From assembly GCA_013288625.1 (NCBI GenBank), contig JABDBN010000010.1:1-40398 (forward strand): DNA of 40,398 bases. Direction: 5' to 3'. The notes under the pieces are model-generated. The model made no database searches and was not told the DNA's origin. It saw nothing but the letters and a program-made list of their open reading frames with translations. Source of the stretch: Alphaproteobacteria bacterium. GTDB lineage: Bacteria > Pseudomonadota > Alphaproteobacteria > Rickettsiales > Midichloriaceae. The position numbers were made by a program, and so were the translations under genes. The stretch's first letter is position 1, and every line of letters starts with the position of its first letter. Positions 8,366-17,663 of this stretch are shown piece after piece.

Positions 8366-8414
8366 AGAATACCTAGAGTTTGTATTCTTATTTGAGCCTA
8401 GGCTCAGTTATAAT
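8366..8414. promoter_or_regulatory. Divergent intergenic region with two palindromes and a TATAAT box
   Basis: Between the GNAT and AsmA genes. One inverted repeat has 7-bp arms, AGAATAC (8366-8372) and GTATTCT (8382-8388), around a 9-nt centre. A second is a perfect 14-bp palindrome, TGAGCCTAGGCTCA (8393-8406). A TATAAT at 8409-8414 on the plus strand sits three bases after it, so the palindrome fills what would be the -35/-10 spacer. No good -35 is seen. The arrangement looks like an operator over a promoter, possibly activator-dependent; this is inference. Confidence 0.35.
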
Positions 8415-8495
8415 TGCTTGCAACAAAAAATGGATTAATCTCTTTTCTTCTTTTGCTAACAAGAGTATCATAAGCACAAATAAGTGGAGGTTCTG

Positions 8496-11276
8496 ATGTC
8501 AAAGCGCTTAAAATATATCAGTATTACTATTGCGGCTCTTATTGTAATCATGTTGATTGCACCACTCTTTATTTCCCTGGAAAGCTACAAAGGCATCATT
8601 ATTAGCGAAGTCAAAAAGGCGACCGGCAGGGACCTGACTATAGATGATAAAATCAGCCTTTCCATTTTTCCTTATCCCAAGGTTACATTAAATAAAGTAA
8701 AACTCTCATCCATACCCCAGGCTAAATTCCCGTATACTCTTGAGGTAGACCGAGCAACAGCCGCTTTGGCTATCAGCAACCTCTTAACCGGTAAAATTGT
8801 TTTCTCATATGTTGAACTTGAGCACCCGGAAATATATCTGGAAGTTTTAAAAGATGGCACACAGAGTTGGGAATTCACCAAACAATCGCCAGAAGAAACT
8901 TCACCGGGGACAACTAAAGAAGCAACAAAAAAAGCATCAGCCCCCTTCCCTGTTAAGCGCTTAATACTTAACAAAGGCAAAGTGCAATACTCTAAGGGGC
9001 AGGAAAATACTCTGTTTGAAGATATAGATATCGATCTAGCCCTGAGGGATTTAAAAGGCCCTATAGATTTCACCACAAGCTTTCAAGTCAAGGGGCAAGA
9101 AATTACTCTGAAAGGCAGCGCTCAGGAGATTGGCGAAGTAATTCCTCTAACTGCTGAACTAAGGTTGCTAGGCGAGAAGGTGACAATAAAAGGAGATGTC
9201 GATACTAAAAAGATGTCATTTAATGGCATCCTCGATCTGCAAGGAAACATTGCGGCCACCATGCAGAGTTTTAAAAAAGTTGAGCTTCCTAAAATACTCA
9301 GGAATGATTTCAAAATGGCTGCCCAGCTATATGCTGATAAAAATAGTGCAACTATTGAGAACATCGATATAAATATTGGAGACCTAAAAGCAACCGGTGA
9401 AGGTAGTTATAATGTTACCAAAGCTGCGGGGGGCATCACGCTGCACCTCAGCTCCATACTTACTGATATTGCGCTTGAAACCCATAAAGGCGACACTTCT
9501 GAGTATCAAACTAAAATTAGGCTGCATGCCCCTAAAATCGCACCCCTATTTGAGCTTTTAGAAGTCGATACCAAAAAACTCCCTGAGTTTACAGATCAAG
9601 AGTTCTTCTTCGCTACTACGGGTGATTTCAAAGAGAATGAACTGATTTTTAAAGAAATTGTATTTTCCTCAGGTCAGGCAAATTTATCTGGTATGGTCGG
9701 CATTAAAAACACAGATAAGAAATCAATTTATTCCTATGACTTTAGAAGCGAAAATGGAGCGGCCGTTGCTGCATTTTTTAATAAAAAACTACCAGTTAAT
9801 CTGGCTCAAGTGCGCGTGAAAGGCATTACCACTAAAGCCGGTGATAGTATCAATATCGCGACTAATGTCCTCACAGCCAATGCGGTTGCTGCTATTGAAG
9901 GAGAAATAAACCTTGCGAGCGACATTAAGGCTCCACTTTTGATTAGCGCTGCGGGGGATAACCTGGCTAAAACCCTGCAACAACTCTTTGGCAGCAGTGC
10001 TCCTGCAGGGTTAGGTAAATTTTCCCTTTCCAGCACTGTACAGGGAAATCTGGCCAAGAATTTAAAGGTACAAATCAATAAATCAACTATAGCCATAGGC
10101 AGTGAGAATACCTCCGTAAATGGAGATTCCACCATAACTCTAGGACAGAATATTCCCAACGTTAATTTGAATCTGGAACTCTCCTCTATAAATCTTGATA
10201 GCTTATCAGGCAAGACTCCTAGCACTTCTCCTGACAGCACTCCATCAAATTACTCTGCGGGTTCAATTAACACGAGCCAACAAGGTTCTCGCTGGTCGCA
10301 GGACAAAATAGACTTATCTGCATTGCAGGGCTTTGAAGGTGATATCAACCTTTCTGTAGGAAAACTTACTAAAGGCTCATTAGTCTTTAATGAAATGAGT
10401 GCAAAAATGCACGTTGCCAAAGGTATCCTCAACCTCAGTTCCCTGACTGGTGAAATGTTTGGCGGCAATGTAGCCGGCAGCGGCTCGGTATCAAGTCAAG
10501 CTGGACAGCCAATTAACTTTAAGGGTTCAATAAAGAATGCGCAGCTTAAAAATATTATTCCTAATCGTGGTGAAATCAAAGTTACTCAAGGAACCTTCAA
10601 TTCCAATGTGGATTTAAAATCACAGGGGAACAGCCAGTATCAGTATATGCAAAACCTGAGTGGTGACATTAAGTTCAATGGAAGCGACGGTAAAATAAGT
10701 GGGTTCGATCTACAGAAAGCAATCGACAGCTTAACTCAGGTCAAGAATCTGGATGGAATTTTAAGAACCATGGATTCTTCATTCTCCGGTGGTGAAACCA
10801 ACTTTAAAAACCTCGAAGGGGCCTTTGTCGTGAATAATGGCAACGCCCAACTCACGTCATTTAAGCTAGATGCTCAGGGCGCAACTGCGACCGCAACTGG
10901 CTATGTAGATCTGCTCAACTACGCTATGGATATCTCTGCAACTGTCACAGCTGATGCCAAAGGCTTCCCGCCCTTTATGGCACGCATTTACGGGCCGCTG
11001 GATAATCCAAGCCACAAACTTGACACCATGGCTTTGCAGCAGTATTTGATGAAGAACGTGCTCACAACCGTTATCGATACCCTTAAGGAAGGCAAAGGTA
11101 AACCCAGTGATATTCTTAAAGGCATCATAGGAATTGGTGGCAAAAGCAACCAACCACCTGAGCAGAATCCCGGCACAACGCCACCAGCACCCGCAGGCAA
11201 TACAGATACCACCCCACAATCCAAGCCTGTAGACGATCTGATTCAAAAAGGACTAGGTAAGCTCTTCAAAAACTAG
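8496..11276 (+). CDS. AsmA-family envelope protein
   Basis: A 926-residue inner-membrane-anchored periplasmic protein of the AsmA/TamB group, which is linked to lipid traffic and outer membrane biogenesis. A single N-terminal membrane segment lies about residues 8-27. It runs directly into the AsmA N-terminal domain (SYKGIIISEVKKATGRDLTI). A very long beta-rich body follows, then the AsmA_2 C-terminal domain with the segment SGDIKFNGSDGKISGFDL and an IYGPLDNPSH motif. A proline-rich low-complexity stretch lies near the C-terminus (about 880-910). A GTG at 8484 is in frame, but GGAGG at 8486-8490 is five bases from the ATG at 8496, so the start is 8496. The stop overlaps the end of the convergent bufferin gene by four bases. 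Confidence 0.92.
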   Translation: MSKRLKYISITIAALIVIMLIAPLFISLESYKGIIISEVKKATGRDLTIDDKISLSIFPYPKVTLNKVKLSSIPQAKFPYTLEVDRATAALAISNLLTGKIVFSYVELEHPEIYLEVLKDGTQSWEFTKQSPEETSPGTTKEATKKASAPFPVKRLILNKGKVQYSKGQENTLFEDIDIDLALRDLKGPIDFTTSFQVKGQEITLKGSAQEIGEVIPLTAELRLLGEKVTIKGDVDTKKMSFNGILDLQGNIAATMQSFKKVELPKILRNDFKMAAQLYADKNSATIENIDINIGDLKATGEGSYNVTKAAGGITLHLSSILTDIALETHKGDTSEYQTKIRLHAPKIAPLFELLEVDTKKLPEFTDQEFFFATTGDFKENELIFKEIVFSSGQANLSGMVGIKNTDKKSIYSYDFRSENGAAVAAFFNKKLPVNLAQVRVKGITTKAGDSINIATNVLTANAVAAIEGEINLASDIKAPLLISAAGDNLAKTLQQLFGSSAPAGLGKFSLSSTVQGNLAKNLKVQINKSTIAIGSENTSVNGDSTITLGQNIPNVNLNLELSSINLDSLSGKTPSTSPDSTPSNYSAGSINTSQQGSRWSQDKIDLSALQGFEGDINLSVGKLTKGSLVFNEMSAKMHVAKGILNLSSLTGEMFGGNVAGSGSVSSQAGQPINFKGSIKNAQLKNIIPNRGEIKVTQGTFNSNVDLKSQGNSQYQYMQNLSGDIKFNGSDGKISGFDLQKAIDSLTQVKNLDGILRTMDSSFSGGETNFKNLEGAFVVNNGNAQLTSFKLDAQGATATATGYVDLLNYAMDISATVTADAKGFPPFMARIYGPLDNPSHKLDTMALQQYLMKNVLTTVIDTLKEGKGKPSDILKGIIGIGGKSNQPPEQNPGTTPPAPAGNTDTTPQSKPVDDLIQKGLGKLFKN

Positions 11277-11548
11277 CTAGCGGTTTTCTCACCACCGGCA
11301 ACTTTTTCGCATTCACCTTTTTTAAGGTAAACCCAATCGGCATCTTCATTATCCTTTTTAGCCTTGCCTTTGCAATCATGACCGGCACTTGGCGCTTTAC
11401 AATCATTCTTGCCTTTGGCAGCAACGCCATAACATTTTTCAGTATCTGCAGGAGCTGCAGAGTCATCTGCATTTGCAGCCAGAGCTGATGATACTGGTGC
11501 TGTCGACAAAATGCCAAGAAGCGCAGCGGTAAGTAAAGATTTATTCAT
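11273..11548 (-). CDS. bufA1: BufA1-type bufferin precursor (DUF2282), orphan
   Basis: A 91-residue secreted small protein. A Sec signal peptide ends with an ALA-A site after residue 24. The mature part follows the DUF2282 pattern: EKCYGVA-x-KGKNDC, then HDCKG, then WVYLKKGECEKVAGG, with four cysteines at 39, 50, 59 and 80. DUF2282 proteins are now described as bufferin (BufA1) precursors. They are metal-related ribosomally made peptides whose cysteines are modified by a MNIO enzyme (BufB, DUF692) with help from BufC. Neither partner is nearby: the gene is flanked by a convergent AsmA gene and a divergent TPR gene. GAGG stands about seven bases before the ATG. The family call is confident; modification and metal role here are inference. 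Confidence 0.88.
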   Translation of the reverse strand: MNKSLLTAALLGILSTAPVSSALAANADDSAAPADTEKCYGVAAKGKNDCKAPSAGHDCKGKAKKDNEDADWVYLKKGECEKVAGGEKTAS

Positions 11549-11584
11549 GTTAAAACCTCAATTGTGTTGTATTACATAATCTTA

Positions 11585-11613
11585 AGCCTAAATAGCAACT
11601 TAGCTTCTGTCAA
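11585..11613 (-). promoter_or_regulatory. Possible promoter of the bufferin gene
   Basis: On the minus strand: perfect TTGACA (11608-11613), 17-bp spacer, TAGGCT (11585-11590), which keeps T1, A2 and T6 of the -10 consensus. It would start transcription about 30 bp before the gene. No recognisable metal-regulator operator was seen. Confidence 0.35.
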
Positions 11614-11640
11614 TATTGAGTTACAATGTGAAACAACCTC

Positions 11641-11669
11641 TTGACCAAGTAGCTTTTTTCCATTACTTA
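11641..11669 (+). promoter_or_regulatory. Weak possible promoter of the TPR gene
   Basis: TTGACC (11641-11646), 17-bp spacer, TACTTA (11664-11669). The -35 is good and the -10 poor. It lies 32 bp before the ATG at 11702. Confidence 0.25.
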
Positions 11670-11701
11670 AGTTCACAACTTTATATTTAAAAGGAAAACA
11701 T

Positions 11702-13540
11702 ATGCTAAGCAGAATTGGTTTTAGGCTAACACCTAGATTGACTGGTACAATGACATACTCACTTGCAGCCTTAAGTAAGTATTTCGGCGGCTATATACGC
11801 CCATTTGGCAACCATGCAAGGTACTTATCCAGCACCTCTACGCAAGATACCATTACAAAAGGAATCGCGAAGCATAAGGCCAATACTAAAGAACTAGGAA
11901 ATGAAGCCAAAGAAATATTAAGGTATTGTCGGTATCTTTATCTAGAGACGGTTCCGTACGAGCTATTGCAAAAGATAGTACCAGATCAGGCGAAATTGGA
12001 TAGTGCACTTAAGGAGCTAACTGGCCATCATTTGTCACTAATAAAATTACGAGATAATCTCTACTTTTTCAGAGAAAGTACCCATCCAACCCCCCTAGAG
12101 CAAAGTGAAAAAGCACAGATTTTAACAAACTTATTAAAGTATATCATAGATCTTTTTCCGCTTTTACAGACGTATAGCGTCAAGGATATAGAGCGAGCAA
12201 GCAGATTTCGTGACTGTGCCAAAGTTATTGCAAATAAGGTTAAAAAAGAAATAACCTCTGTCAACTCTGATCCAGCGCCGCAAGAATATATCTCTGGTCT
12301 AGGGAAACTGCAATATTTGTTGGGTAATTACTGTAGGCATACTCGTGCAAATACTGAAGCGATAAGGTGCTATAATGACTCTTTAGAAATGAGCAAGCGA
12401 CTCCACCCTGGCAATCATACTACTGTAGCAAAAGCACTAAATGATATGGGTAATGCTCACTTAGCATTAGGAGAAGGCATAAATATTAGCCATAGCTTAT
12501 CTTATTTCAACGACGCGTATGATATGCTAAAAGCTCTCTCACCATCTGATGATGCTAAAATAGCCAGAACCTTAAATAATATGGGAACTGCTTACGCAAT
12601 GATGAAAGGGGTAGCCAACTTAACCAATGCATTAAACCATTTCAAAAAGGCCCTTGATATTAGAGAGAAAGTTCTATCAGAAAATCATCCTGATATTGCA
12701 GCCACTTTAAGCAATATAGGAAGCGCATATGCAGACTTAGGAGGAGAAGCTAATTGCAATATAAGTATAATCTATCATGAGAAAGCAGTTAAAATACTCA
12801 AAGGTTTATATCCAGCTAATAGCCATGATATGGCGAATGCGTTAAACAATATGGCCGTAGCTTATGCGGCTTTAGGAGACAAGGGTAAAGCCTTAGAGTA
12901 CTACAAACAAACATATAGCATATTGTTAGCTTCATTAGGCGAGACTCACAGAGAAACTCAACAGGTCAAGCAGGGAATAGAAAGGGTACAGCCTGACTTC
13001 TTTAAACGAGAAGGATTTGCTCAAAAGGTAAATAGAGTAAGCTGTGAAAGCAGAAAAGTAATACTATCTCATGGCAATACCACTGGGCATTTGATCAATT
13101 TAAAGCAGAGAATTCAAAAAACTATTTTGGATGAAGTAGCGGCTGCTAGTCAGGGTGGCTATGAGTCTGGAAGCTGGCGTGGTTACTATGATGTTTGGAC
13201 GTTCCTAGATACAAAACTAAAGCCGGAAATAGATAAACTAGGAACTGATCCAAAAACGTTGCGTAACACCAAAATGCTTTGCTTCGAGGCAATGAATATA
13301 GGCATTATGGGATCCCCTTTAAAACCATTTAGAATGGTTGAAATTTTTTGCCGAACCAACCCGGATTTGATAAGAGAAATCGCCAAAGAGCACCCTGAAT
13401 ACTTTGTTGATGGCTCGATAGTCGATGCATGTATCAGAGCTGTACCCCATGTTCAAGGATTAGGAGATTTTCTTAAAGAAAATGTCAAATATATGAAAGC
13501 TGAGGTTGAGCTAACCAGAGTGGAGGAAAGATCCAGATAA
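11702..13540 (+). CDS. TPR protein with mitochondrial-presequence-like N-terminus
   Basis: A 612-residue protein. Kinesin-light-chain-like TPR units fill about residues 190-435, with repeated A-x-x-L-N-x-M-G-x-A/T and similar cores such as IARTLNNMGTAYAMMKG and IAATLSNIGSAYADLGG. Such repeats bind partner proteins. Residues 1-48 carry no acidic residue but six basic ones (R4, R8, R12, K26, R33, R40), are rich in S, T and L, and end in R-Y-L-S-S (40-44). That looks like a mitochondrial matrix presequence with an R-3 cleavage motif and lacks the continuous hydrophobic core of a Sec signal. The C-terminal part (about 440-612) is unrecognised. AAGGA (11691-11695) is six bases before the ATG. The stop abuts the clpX stop with no intervening base. 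TPRs are clear; host targeting is inference. Confidence 0.85.
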   Translation: MLSRIGFRLTPRLTGTMTYSLAALSKYFGGYIRPFGNHARYLSSTSTQDTITKGIAKHKANTKELGNEAKEILRYCRYLYLETVPYELLQKIVPDQAKLDSALKELTGHHLSLIKLRDNLYFFRESTHPTPLEQSEKAQILTNLLKYIIDLFPLLQTYSVKDIERASRFRDCAKVIANKVKKEITSVNSDPAPQEYISGLGKLQYLLGNYCRHTRANTEAIRCYNDSLEMSKRLHPGNHTTVAKALNDMGNAHLALGEGINISHSLSYFNDAYDMLKALSPSDDAKIARTLNNMGTAYAMMKGVANLTNALNHFKKALDIREKVLSENHPDIAATLSNIGSAYADLGGEANCNISIIYHEKAVKILKGLYPANSHDMANALNNMAVAYAALGDKGKALEYYKQTYSILLASLGETHRETQQVKQGIERVQPDFFKREGFAQKVNRVSCESRKVILSHGNTTGHLINLKQRIQKTILDEVAAASQGGYESGSWRGYYDVWTFLDTKLKPEIDKLGTDPKTLRNTKMLCFEAMNIGIMGSPLKPFRMVEIFCRTNPDLIREIAKEHPEYFVDGSIVDACIRAVPHVQGLGDFLKENVKYMKAEVELTRVEERSR

Positions 13541-14830
13541 CTAGCCAATAACAGCCTTAGGCTCTTCAGTTGCTTCGCCTTTTTTAGACTTGGATTTTTT
13601 CTTGAAAACCACTTTAGGCTGCACCTTATTGGTTATGACCGCATCATCGACAGCAATTTCACTTACGTCTTCCATGCTTGGTACTTCATACATAAGGTCG
13701 AGCAGTATATCTTCCATAATGGTACGAAGTCCGCGAGCCCCTGTTTTACGGGAGATGGCCTTTTTGGCAATTTCTTTCAATGCCAGATCAGTGAACTTAA
13801 GCTCAACCCCTTCCATATCAAAGAGTTTTTTGTATTGTTTAGTGAGAGCATTCTTAGGTTCTGTAAGGATTTTAACCAATGACTCTTCATCTAGGTCATC
13901 AAGCGTGGCGATCACTGGCAGGCGCCCAATAAATTCGGGTATAAGACCATACTTTAATAAGTCTTCAGGCTCAACTTTCTGTAATAATTCACCGATCCTA
14001 ATTTTATCTTTGTTTTGAACTTTCGCGCCAAAGCCAATGGCGGTTTCAGTACCACGAGTTGAAATGATCTTCTCAAGCCCGGCAAAGGCACCTCCACAGA
14101 TAAAAAGAATATTAGTGGTGTCGATCTGTAAAAATTCCTGTTGTGGATGCTTCCGCCCACCTTGTGGCGGTACAGATGCCACTGTACCTTCCATAAGCTT
14201 AAGCAGCGCTTGTTGAACGCCTTCCCCGGACACGTCGCGGGTAATTGAAGGGCTATCAGACTTACGGGATATTTTATCAATTTCATCGATGTAAACAATC
14301 CCTCGTTGGGTGCGCTCAATGTTATAATCCGCGGCTTGTAACAAACGCAAAATGATGTTTTCCACATCTTCACCAACGTAACCGGCTTCGGTTAAGGTTG
14401 TAGCATCAGCAACTGCAAATGGAACGTCAAGAATCCTGGCTAACGTTTGAGCAAGCAAAGTCTTCCCTGTACCTGTAGGCCCGATCACCAAGATGTTTGA
14501 TTTGGATATCTCGACATCATTGGAGACATCCATATTCGATAAACGCTTGTAGTGATTGTGCACCGCAACAGAAAGTATGCGCTTAGCTCGATTCTGCCCA
14601 ATAACATATTCATCAAGTACTTTGCATATATCCTTGGGTTTAGGCAGGCCATCACCATGGAAAACTAGGTTCTTATGATCTTCTTTAACTATATCCATGC
14701 AGAGCTCTACGCACTCATTACAGATATATACAGTAGGACCAGCAATAAGCTTTCTTACCTCATGTTGGCTCTTACCACAGAAGGAGCAATATAAAGTATT
14801 TTTAGTATCTGTACCTTCTAACTCACTCAT
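13541..14830 (-). CDS. clpX: ATP-dependent Clp protease ATP-binding subunit ClpX
   Basis: The hexameric AAA+ unfoldase that feeds substrates into ClpP in the cytoplasm. The N-terminal zinc-binding domain has C15, C18, C37 and C40. Walker A is GPTGTGKT (117-124), Walker B is VYIDEID (about 179-185), the pore loop is GYVGEDVE (about 150-157), and the ClpP-docking IGF loop is present as TAIGFGAKV. At 429 residues it has the usual length. It is third in a tig-clpP-clpX block on the minus strand, 17 bp after clpP, and probably shares the promoter before tig. Its stop directly abuts the stop of the convergent TPR gene. A lysine-rich tail ([10 protein letters not shown]) ends the protein. Confidence 0.98.
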   Translation of the reverse strand: MSELEGTDTKNTLYCSFCGKSQHEVRKLIAGPTVYICNECVELCMDIVKEDHKNLVFHGDGLPKPKDICKVLDEYVIGQNRAKRILSVAVHNHYKRLSNMDVSNDVEISKSNILVIGPTGTGKTLLAQTLARILDVPFAVADATTLTEAGYVGEDVENIILRLLQAADYNIERTQRGIVYIDEIDKISRKSDSPSITRDVSGEGVQQALLKLMEGTVASVPPQGGRKHPQQEFLQIDTTNILFICGGAFAGLEKIISTRGTETAIGFGAKVQNKDKIRIGELLQKVEPEDLLKYGLIPEFIGRLPVIATLDDLDEESLVKILTEPKNALTKQYKKLFDMEGVELKFTDLALKEIAKKAISRKTGARGLRTIMEDILLDLMYEVPSMEDVSEIAVDDAVITNKVQPKVVFKKKSKSKKGEATEEPKAVIG

Positions 14831-14847
14831 AAGCTACCTGCTTTAAA

Positions 14848-15516
14848 TTATGCCGCTTTCTTTTTATCGTCGTTATCTCCTGGAGCATTAGGCCTTTTGG
14901 TAACAATTTCATCAATTAAACCAAAGTTCTTAGCTTCCTGAGGTGACATAAAATTATCGCGCTCAATACTTTTCTCAATCACTGACAGCTTTTGCCCTGT
15001 ATGCTTTACATAGAGGTTGTTCATCCGCTTTTTCAAATCAATAATCTCTCGAGCATGAATTTCAATATCAGTCGCCTGCCCTTGATAACCGCCTAAGGGC
15101 TGGTGGATTAGCACACGAGAATTAGGCAATGCGTACCTTTTTCCTTTGGCACCACCACACAACAGGAATGAACCCATTGAGCAAGCCTGGCCAAAACAGA
15201 GCGTTGCAACATCTGGCTTAATGCACTGCATGGTATCATAAATTGCAAAACCCGCGGTAACTACGCCACCTGGGGAGTTTATGTACATATATATGTCTTT
15301 GTCAGGATTCTCCGACTCAAGAAAAAGCAATTGCGCGACAACCAGGCTGGCCATACCGTCCTCAACCTGGCCGTTAACAAATACTATTCTCTCTTTTAAT
15401 AGCCTGGAAAAAATGTCATAAGCTCTTTCACCACGAGGTGTCTGCTCGATGACTACAGGAACAAGATTCATGCTTGTTCTGTCTTCCATTCTATCTAAGC
15501 GTTCCTTACTATACAT
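14848..15516 (-). CDS. clpP: ATP-dependent Clp protease proteolytic subunit ClpP
   Basis: The tetradecameric serine peptidase partner of ClpX. The catalytic triad is visible: Ser113 in GQACSMGS, His138 in VLIHQP and Asp187 in ERDNFM, with the same spacing as E. coli ClpP. The 222-residue length includes a short N-terminal propeptide region. GAGG lies about seven bases before the ATG at 15516 and supports that start over the internal methionines at 10 and 16. It lies between tig (15 bp upstream) and clpX (17 bp downstream), the classic alphaproteobacterial order. Confidence 0.98.
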   Translation of the reverse strand: MYSKERLDRMEDRTSMNLVPVVIEQTPRGERAYDIFSRLLKERIVFVNGQVEDGMASLVVAQLLFLESENPDKDIYMYINSPGGVVTAGFAIYDTMQCIKPDVATLCFGQACSMGSFLLCGGAKGKRYALPNSRVLIHQPLGGYQGQATDIEIHAREIIDLKKRMNNLYVKHTGQKLSVIEKSIERDNFMSPQEAKNFGLIDEIVTKRPNAPGDNDDKKKAA

Positions 15517-15531
15517 AATACTACCTCAATA

Positions 15532-16899
15532 TTAAGCCCCAGTTCTTGCTTCTCCGCCTGTATTCATATTAGCCGGATTAAAATCATCTGCATACTTTTC
15601 AAAGAACTCTTTTGAAGTTATTTCAATTTCCTGCTTCTTGATTTTATCAAGGATATAGTCAACAGCTTTCTCTTCAAGAATAGGACCTCTTAGTTTTTCC
15701 ATATTCTCCCTCTTTGAATAATAATCGAGCACTATCTTTTCTTGCCCAGGACGAAGCATGGCTTCTGCATACACCGCCTGCTGCAAGTCACTATCATTGA
15801 CTTCAATGCTGTTTTGACGCGCAATTTCCGCAAGCAGAATTCCTAACCGCACACGTCGTTTAGCAATATCCATATATTCTTTGCGGATTTCCTCATCAGT
15901 CTTACCTTTTGAAGCGTGCGGGTTAGCTTCCTTTTGCGCGCGGTATTCATTCCACATGGTGTCAAAATCAATTTTCAACATACCTGGTGGGATCTCAAAA
16001 CGGTAAGCAGAATCAATTTTATCAAAAAGGATTTTCTTTGTGCGCAACCTGCACAAGCCATTAAAGTCTGCCTCAATCTTTTGTCTGATCATATCGTTTA
16101 ACTGAACCATATCTTCAAGACCCAGTTTTTTAGCGAAATCATCGTTAATTGTTTCCACTCCTTCAGGTTTCATTACCTTTTTCACGGTAACGTCAAATAG
16201 AGCAGGCTTGCCAGCTAACTCTCTGTTGCCATAGGTTTTAGGGAAAGCAAGTCTCACCTTAAGGTGAGCGCTTTCCTTAGCACCGATCAGCTGATCTTCA
16301 AAACCCGGGATGAATTGTCCGGAACCAAGCTCCAGTCTAATACCTTCACCCTTACCGCCATCAAATTCCTTATCGTTAATTGTACCAGTGAAATCAATGA
16401 TGACAGCATCTCCTTTCTTCGCGGCATAGCTTGCTGGAGCATCATTGAAGTTCTTAAAGTTCTTAATGATATCTTCGTGAGCTTTTGTAAGGTCTTCGTC
16501 GGTAATTTTAATTTTGAGAGTTTCAATTTCAAGAACGCTTAGGTCAAGGTCTGGTACAGGAGGAAATATCTCTACTTTGACAGAAAAGGTCAGGTCTCCT
16601 TTTTCTTCAAATTTCTTCACTTCAACAAAAGGCTGCAATGCCGGGCGAATATTCTTTTCTTCAAAAAGTCCTTTTAATGTTTCATCTACTTCCTTTTCAA
16701 TTTCTTTGGCCATAATTTCAGGACCAATTTTCTTCCTAACCATAGCATCTGGGACTTTGCCGTCTCTATAACCAGCCATTTTAAAATCCTTCTTTTGCTC
16801 CGCTATCTCAGCATCAACTCTTTCTAAAATTCCAGTTGCGGGGATGGCTATTTCATATTCCCTCACCAAACCTTCATTTTTCAATTCTGTTACTTTCAT
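15532..16899 (-). CDS. tig: Trigger factor, ribosome-associated chaperone
   Basis: A peptidyl-prolyl isomerase and chaperone that binds nascent chains at the ribosome exit tunnel. The N-terminal ribosome-docking signature appears as GYRDGKVP (about residues 43-50). The FKBP-type domain spans about 163-248 (GDAVIIDFTGTI ... LELGSGQFIPGFEDQLIGA). A helical C-terminal chaperone domain follows to 455. TAGGT lies about five bases before the ATG. It is the first gene of the tig-clpP-clpX block, so folding and degradation functions are transcribed together. Confidence 0.97.
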   Translation of the reverse strand: MKVTELKNEGLVREYEIAIPATGILERVDAEIAEQKKDFKMAGYRDGKVPDAMVRKKIGPEIMAKEIEKEVDETLKGLFEEKNIRPALQPFVEVKKFEEKGDLTFSVKVEIFPPVPDLDLSVLEIETLKIKITDEDLTKAHEDIIKNFKNFNDAPASYAAKKGDAVIIDFTGTINDKEFDGGKGEGIRLELGSGQFIPGFEDQLIGAKESAHLKVRLAFPKTYGNRELAGKPALFDVTVKKVMKPEGVETINDDFAKKLGLEDMVQLNDMIRQKIEADFNGLCRLRTKKILFDKIDSAYRFEIPPGMLKIDFDTMWNEYRAQKEANPHASKGKTDEEIRKEYMDIAKRRVRLGILLAEIARQNSIEVNDSDLQQAVYAEAMLRPGQEKIVLDYYSKRENMEKLRGPILEEKAVDYILDKIKKQEIEITSKEFFEKYADDFNPANMNTGGEARTGA

Positions 16900-16942
16900 C
16901 TTGTACCTATAAATAAGTAGTTAGTTTTCATGGTTAGGTCTA

Positions 16943-16975
16943 CCTATAATATTAGTCTATTAATAATGCAAGCAA
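16943..16975 (-). promoter_or_regulatory. Promoter(s) of the tig-clpP-clpX operon
   Basis: Two overlapping sigma-70-like boxes read on the minus strand. TTGCAT (16966-16971) with a 17-bp spacer leads to TATAGG (16943-16948); TTGCTT (16970-16975) with an 18-bp spacer leads to TATTAT (16946-16951). Either places the start near 16936-16940, a leader of about 40 nt. No CIRCE or sigma-32 element was recognised. The rest of 16900-17114 holds only AT-rich sequence and a 6-bp inverted repeat (TAGCAA/TTGCTA) near 16979. Confidence 0.45.
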
Positions 16976-17114
16976 GTTAGCAATAATTATTTTGCTATTA
17001 GGAGCTTATTTTCTCATAATACTACTGCATGGCACATTACAATATAATTAGAAAATCTATATTTTACCTGATGTTTCTCGACAATTCATCGCAGAATTAG
17101 GCACGTATGCTGAC

Positions 17115-17663
17115 TTAACCGATACTTTGGAAGCGTGTTTCATTAAGGCTCTTATATTCACGAAGCAACAGCAGCTCTGGATCGATAAAGATCAGTAAAC
17201 CAGAGGCCTTGAGCCCCTTATCTTCAAGACTAGTACTCATAACATGGCCAAGGTTTTTAGCTAATGGGTCGATGGAAGAGTGTATTTTATCTTTATTTTC
17301 TGCAGAGTCTTTAATGCTTTTCACTAGTTCCTTTTCTTTGTTTTCGTCAAAGGCGTGAATTTGCTCATTGCGGATTACCATTTCATTTGCAGCCAGTGCA
17401 GATGCCATAAGATATTCTGAAGTCATAAATTTTTGCATCTCTGCTAAATATCTTTGATAGGCCTCAATCTCAATTTGCCTTTGTCTTTGCCTTTCTTTCT
17501 CTTTTGCTTCATCACTGGATCCGCCACCACCTCCACCCATATCAGCGAGATCAAAGCAGTCTAAAAAATTCATGGTGGTTAGGAGAGAAAACAATATCTT
17601 AACAACAGCAAATAAACCCCATGCAAGCAGGCATACCACCGCAATATGCGCAATGAGCGGCAT
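17115..17663 (-). CDS. Small membrane-anchored protein of unknown function
   Basis: A 182-residue protein that I do not recognise. One N-terminal hydrophobic segment (about residues 5-30) could be a membrane anchor or an uncleaved signal. A glycine run (six glycines near 43-48) acts as a hinge. A highly charged helix rich in E, R, K and Q follows (about 50-80), probably coiled. The C-terminal part ends with a hydrophobic stretch (GLLIFIDPELLLL). GGGAG seven bases before the ATG gives a good ribosome-binding site. It stands alone between rpoD and tig on the same strand, with gaps of about 215 and 319 bp, so it is probably transcribed by itself. Confidence 0.7.
   Translation of the reverse strand: MPLIAHIAVVCLLAWGLFAVVKILFSLLTTMNFLDCFDLADMGGGGGGSSDEAKEKERQRQRQIEIEAYQRYLAEMQKFMTSEYLMASALAANEMVIRNEQIHAFDENKEKELVKSIKDSAENKDKIHSSIDPLAKNLGHVMSTSLEDKGLKASGLLIFIDPELLLLREYKSLNETRFQSIG

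Noticed and set aside
8484..8495. GTG at 8484 as the AsmA start
   Set aside because: The bases at 8486-8490 form the ribosome-binding site (GGAGG) for the ATG at 8496, and the extra residues are not part of the membrane anchor.
13590..14018. Plus-strand frame antisense to clpX
   Set aside because: ClpX is unambiguous there, and the antisense translation is serine-rich and unlike any protein family.
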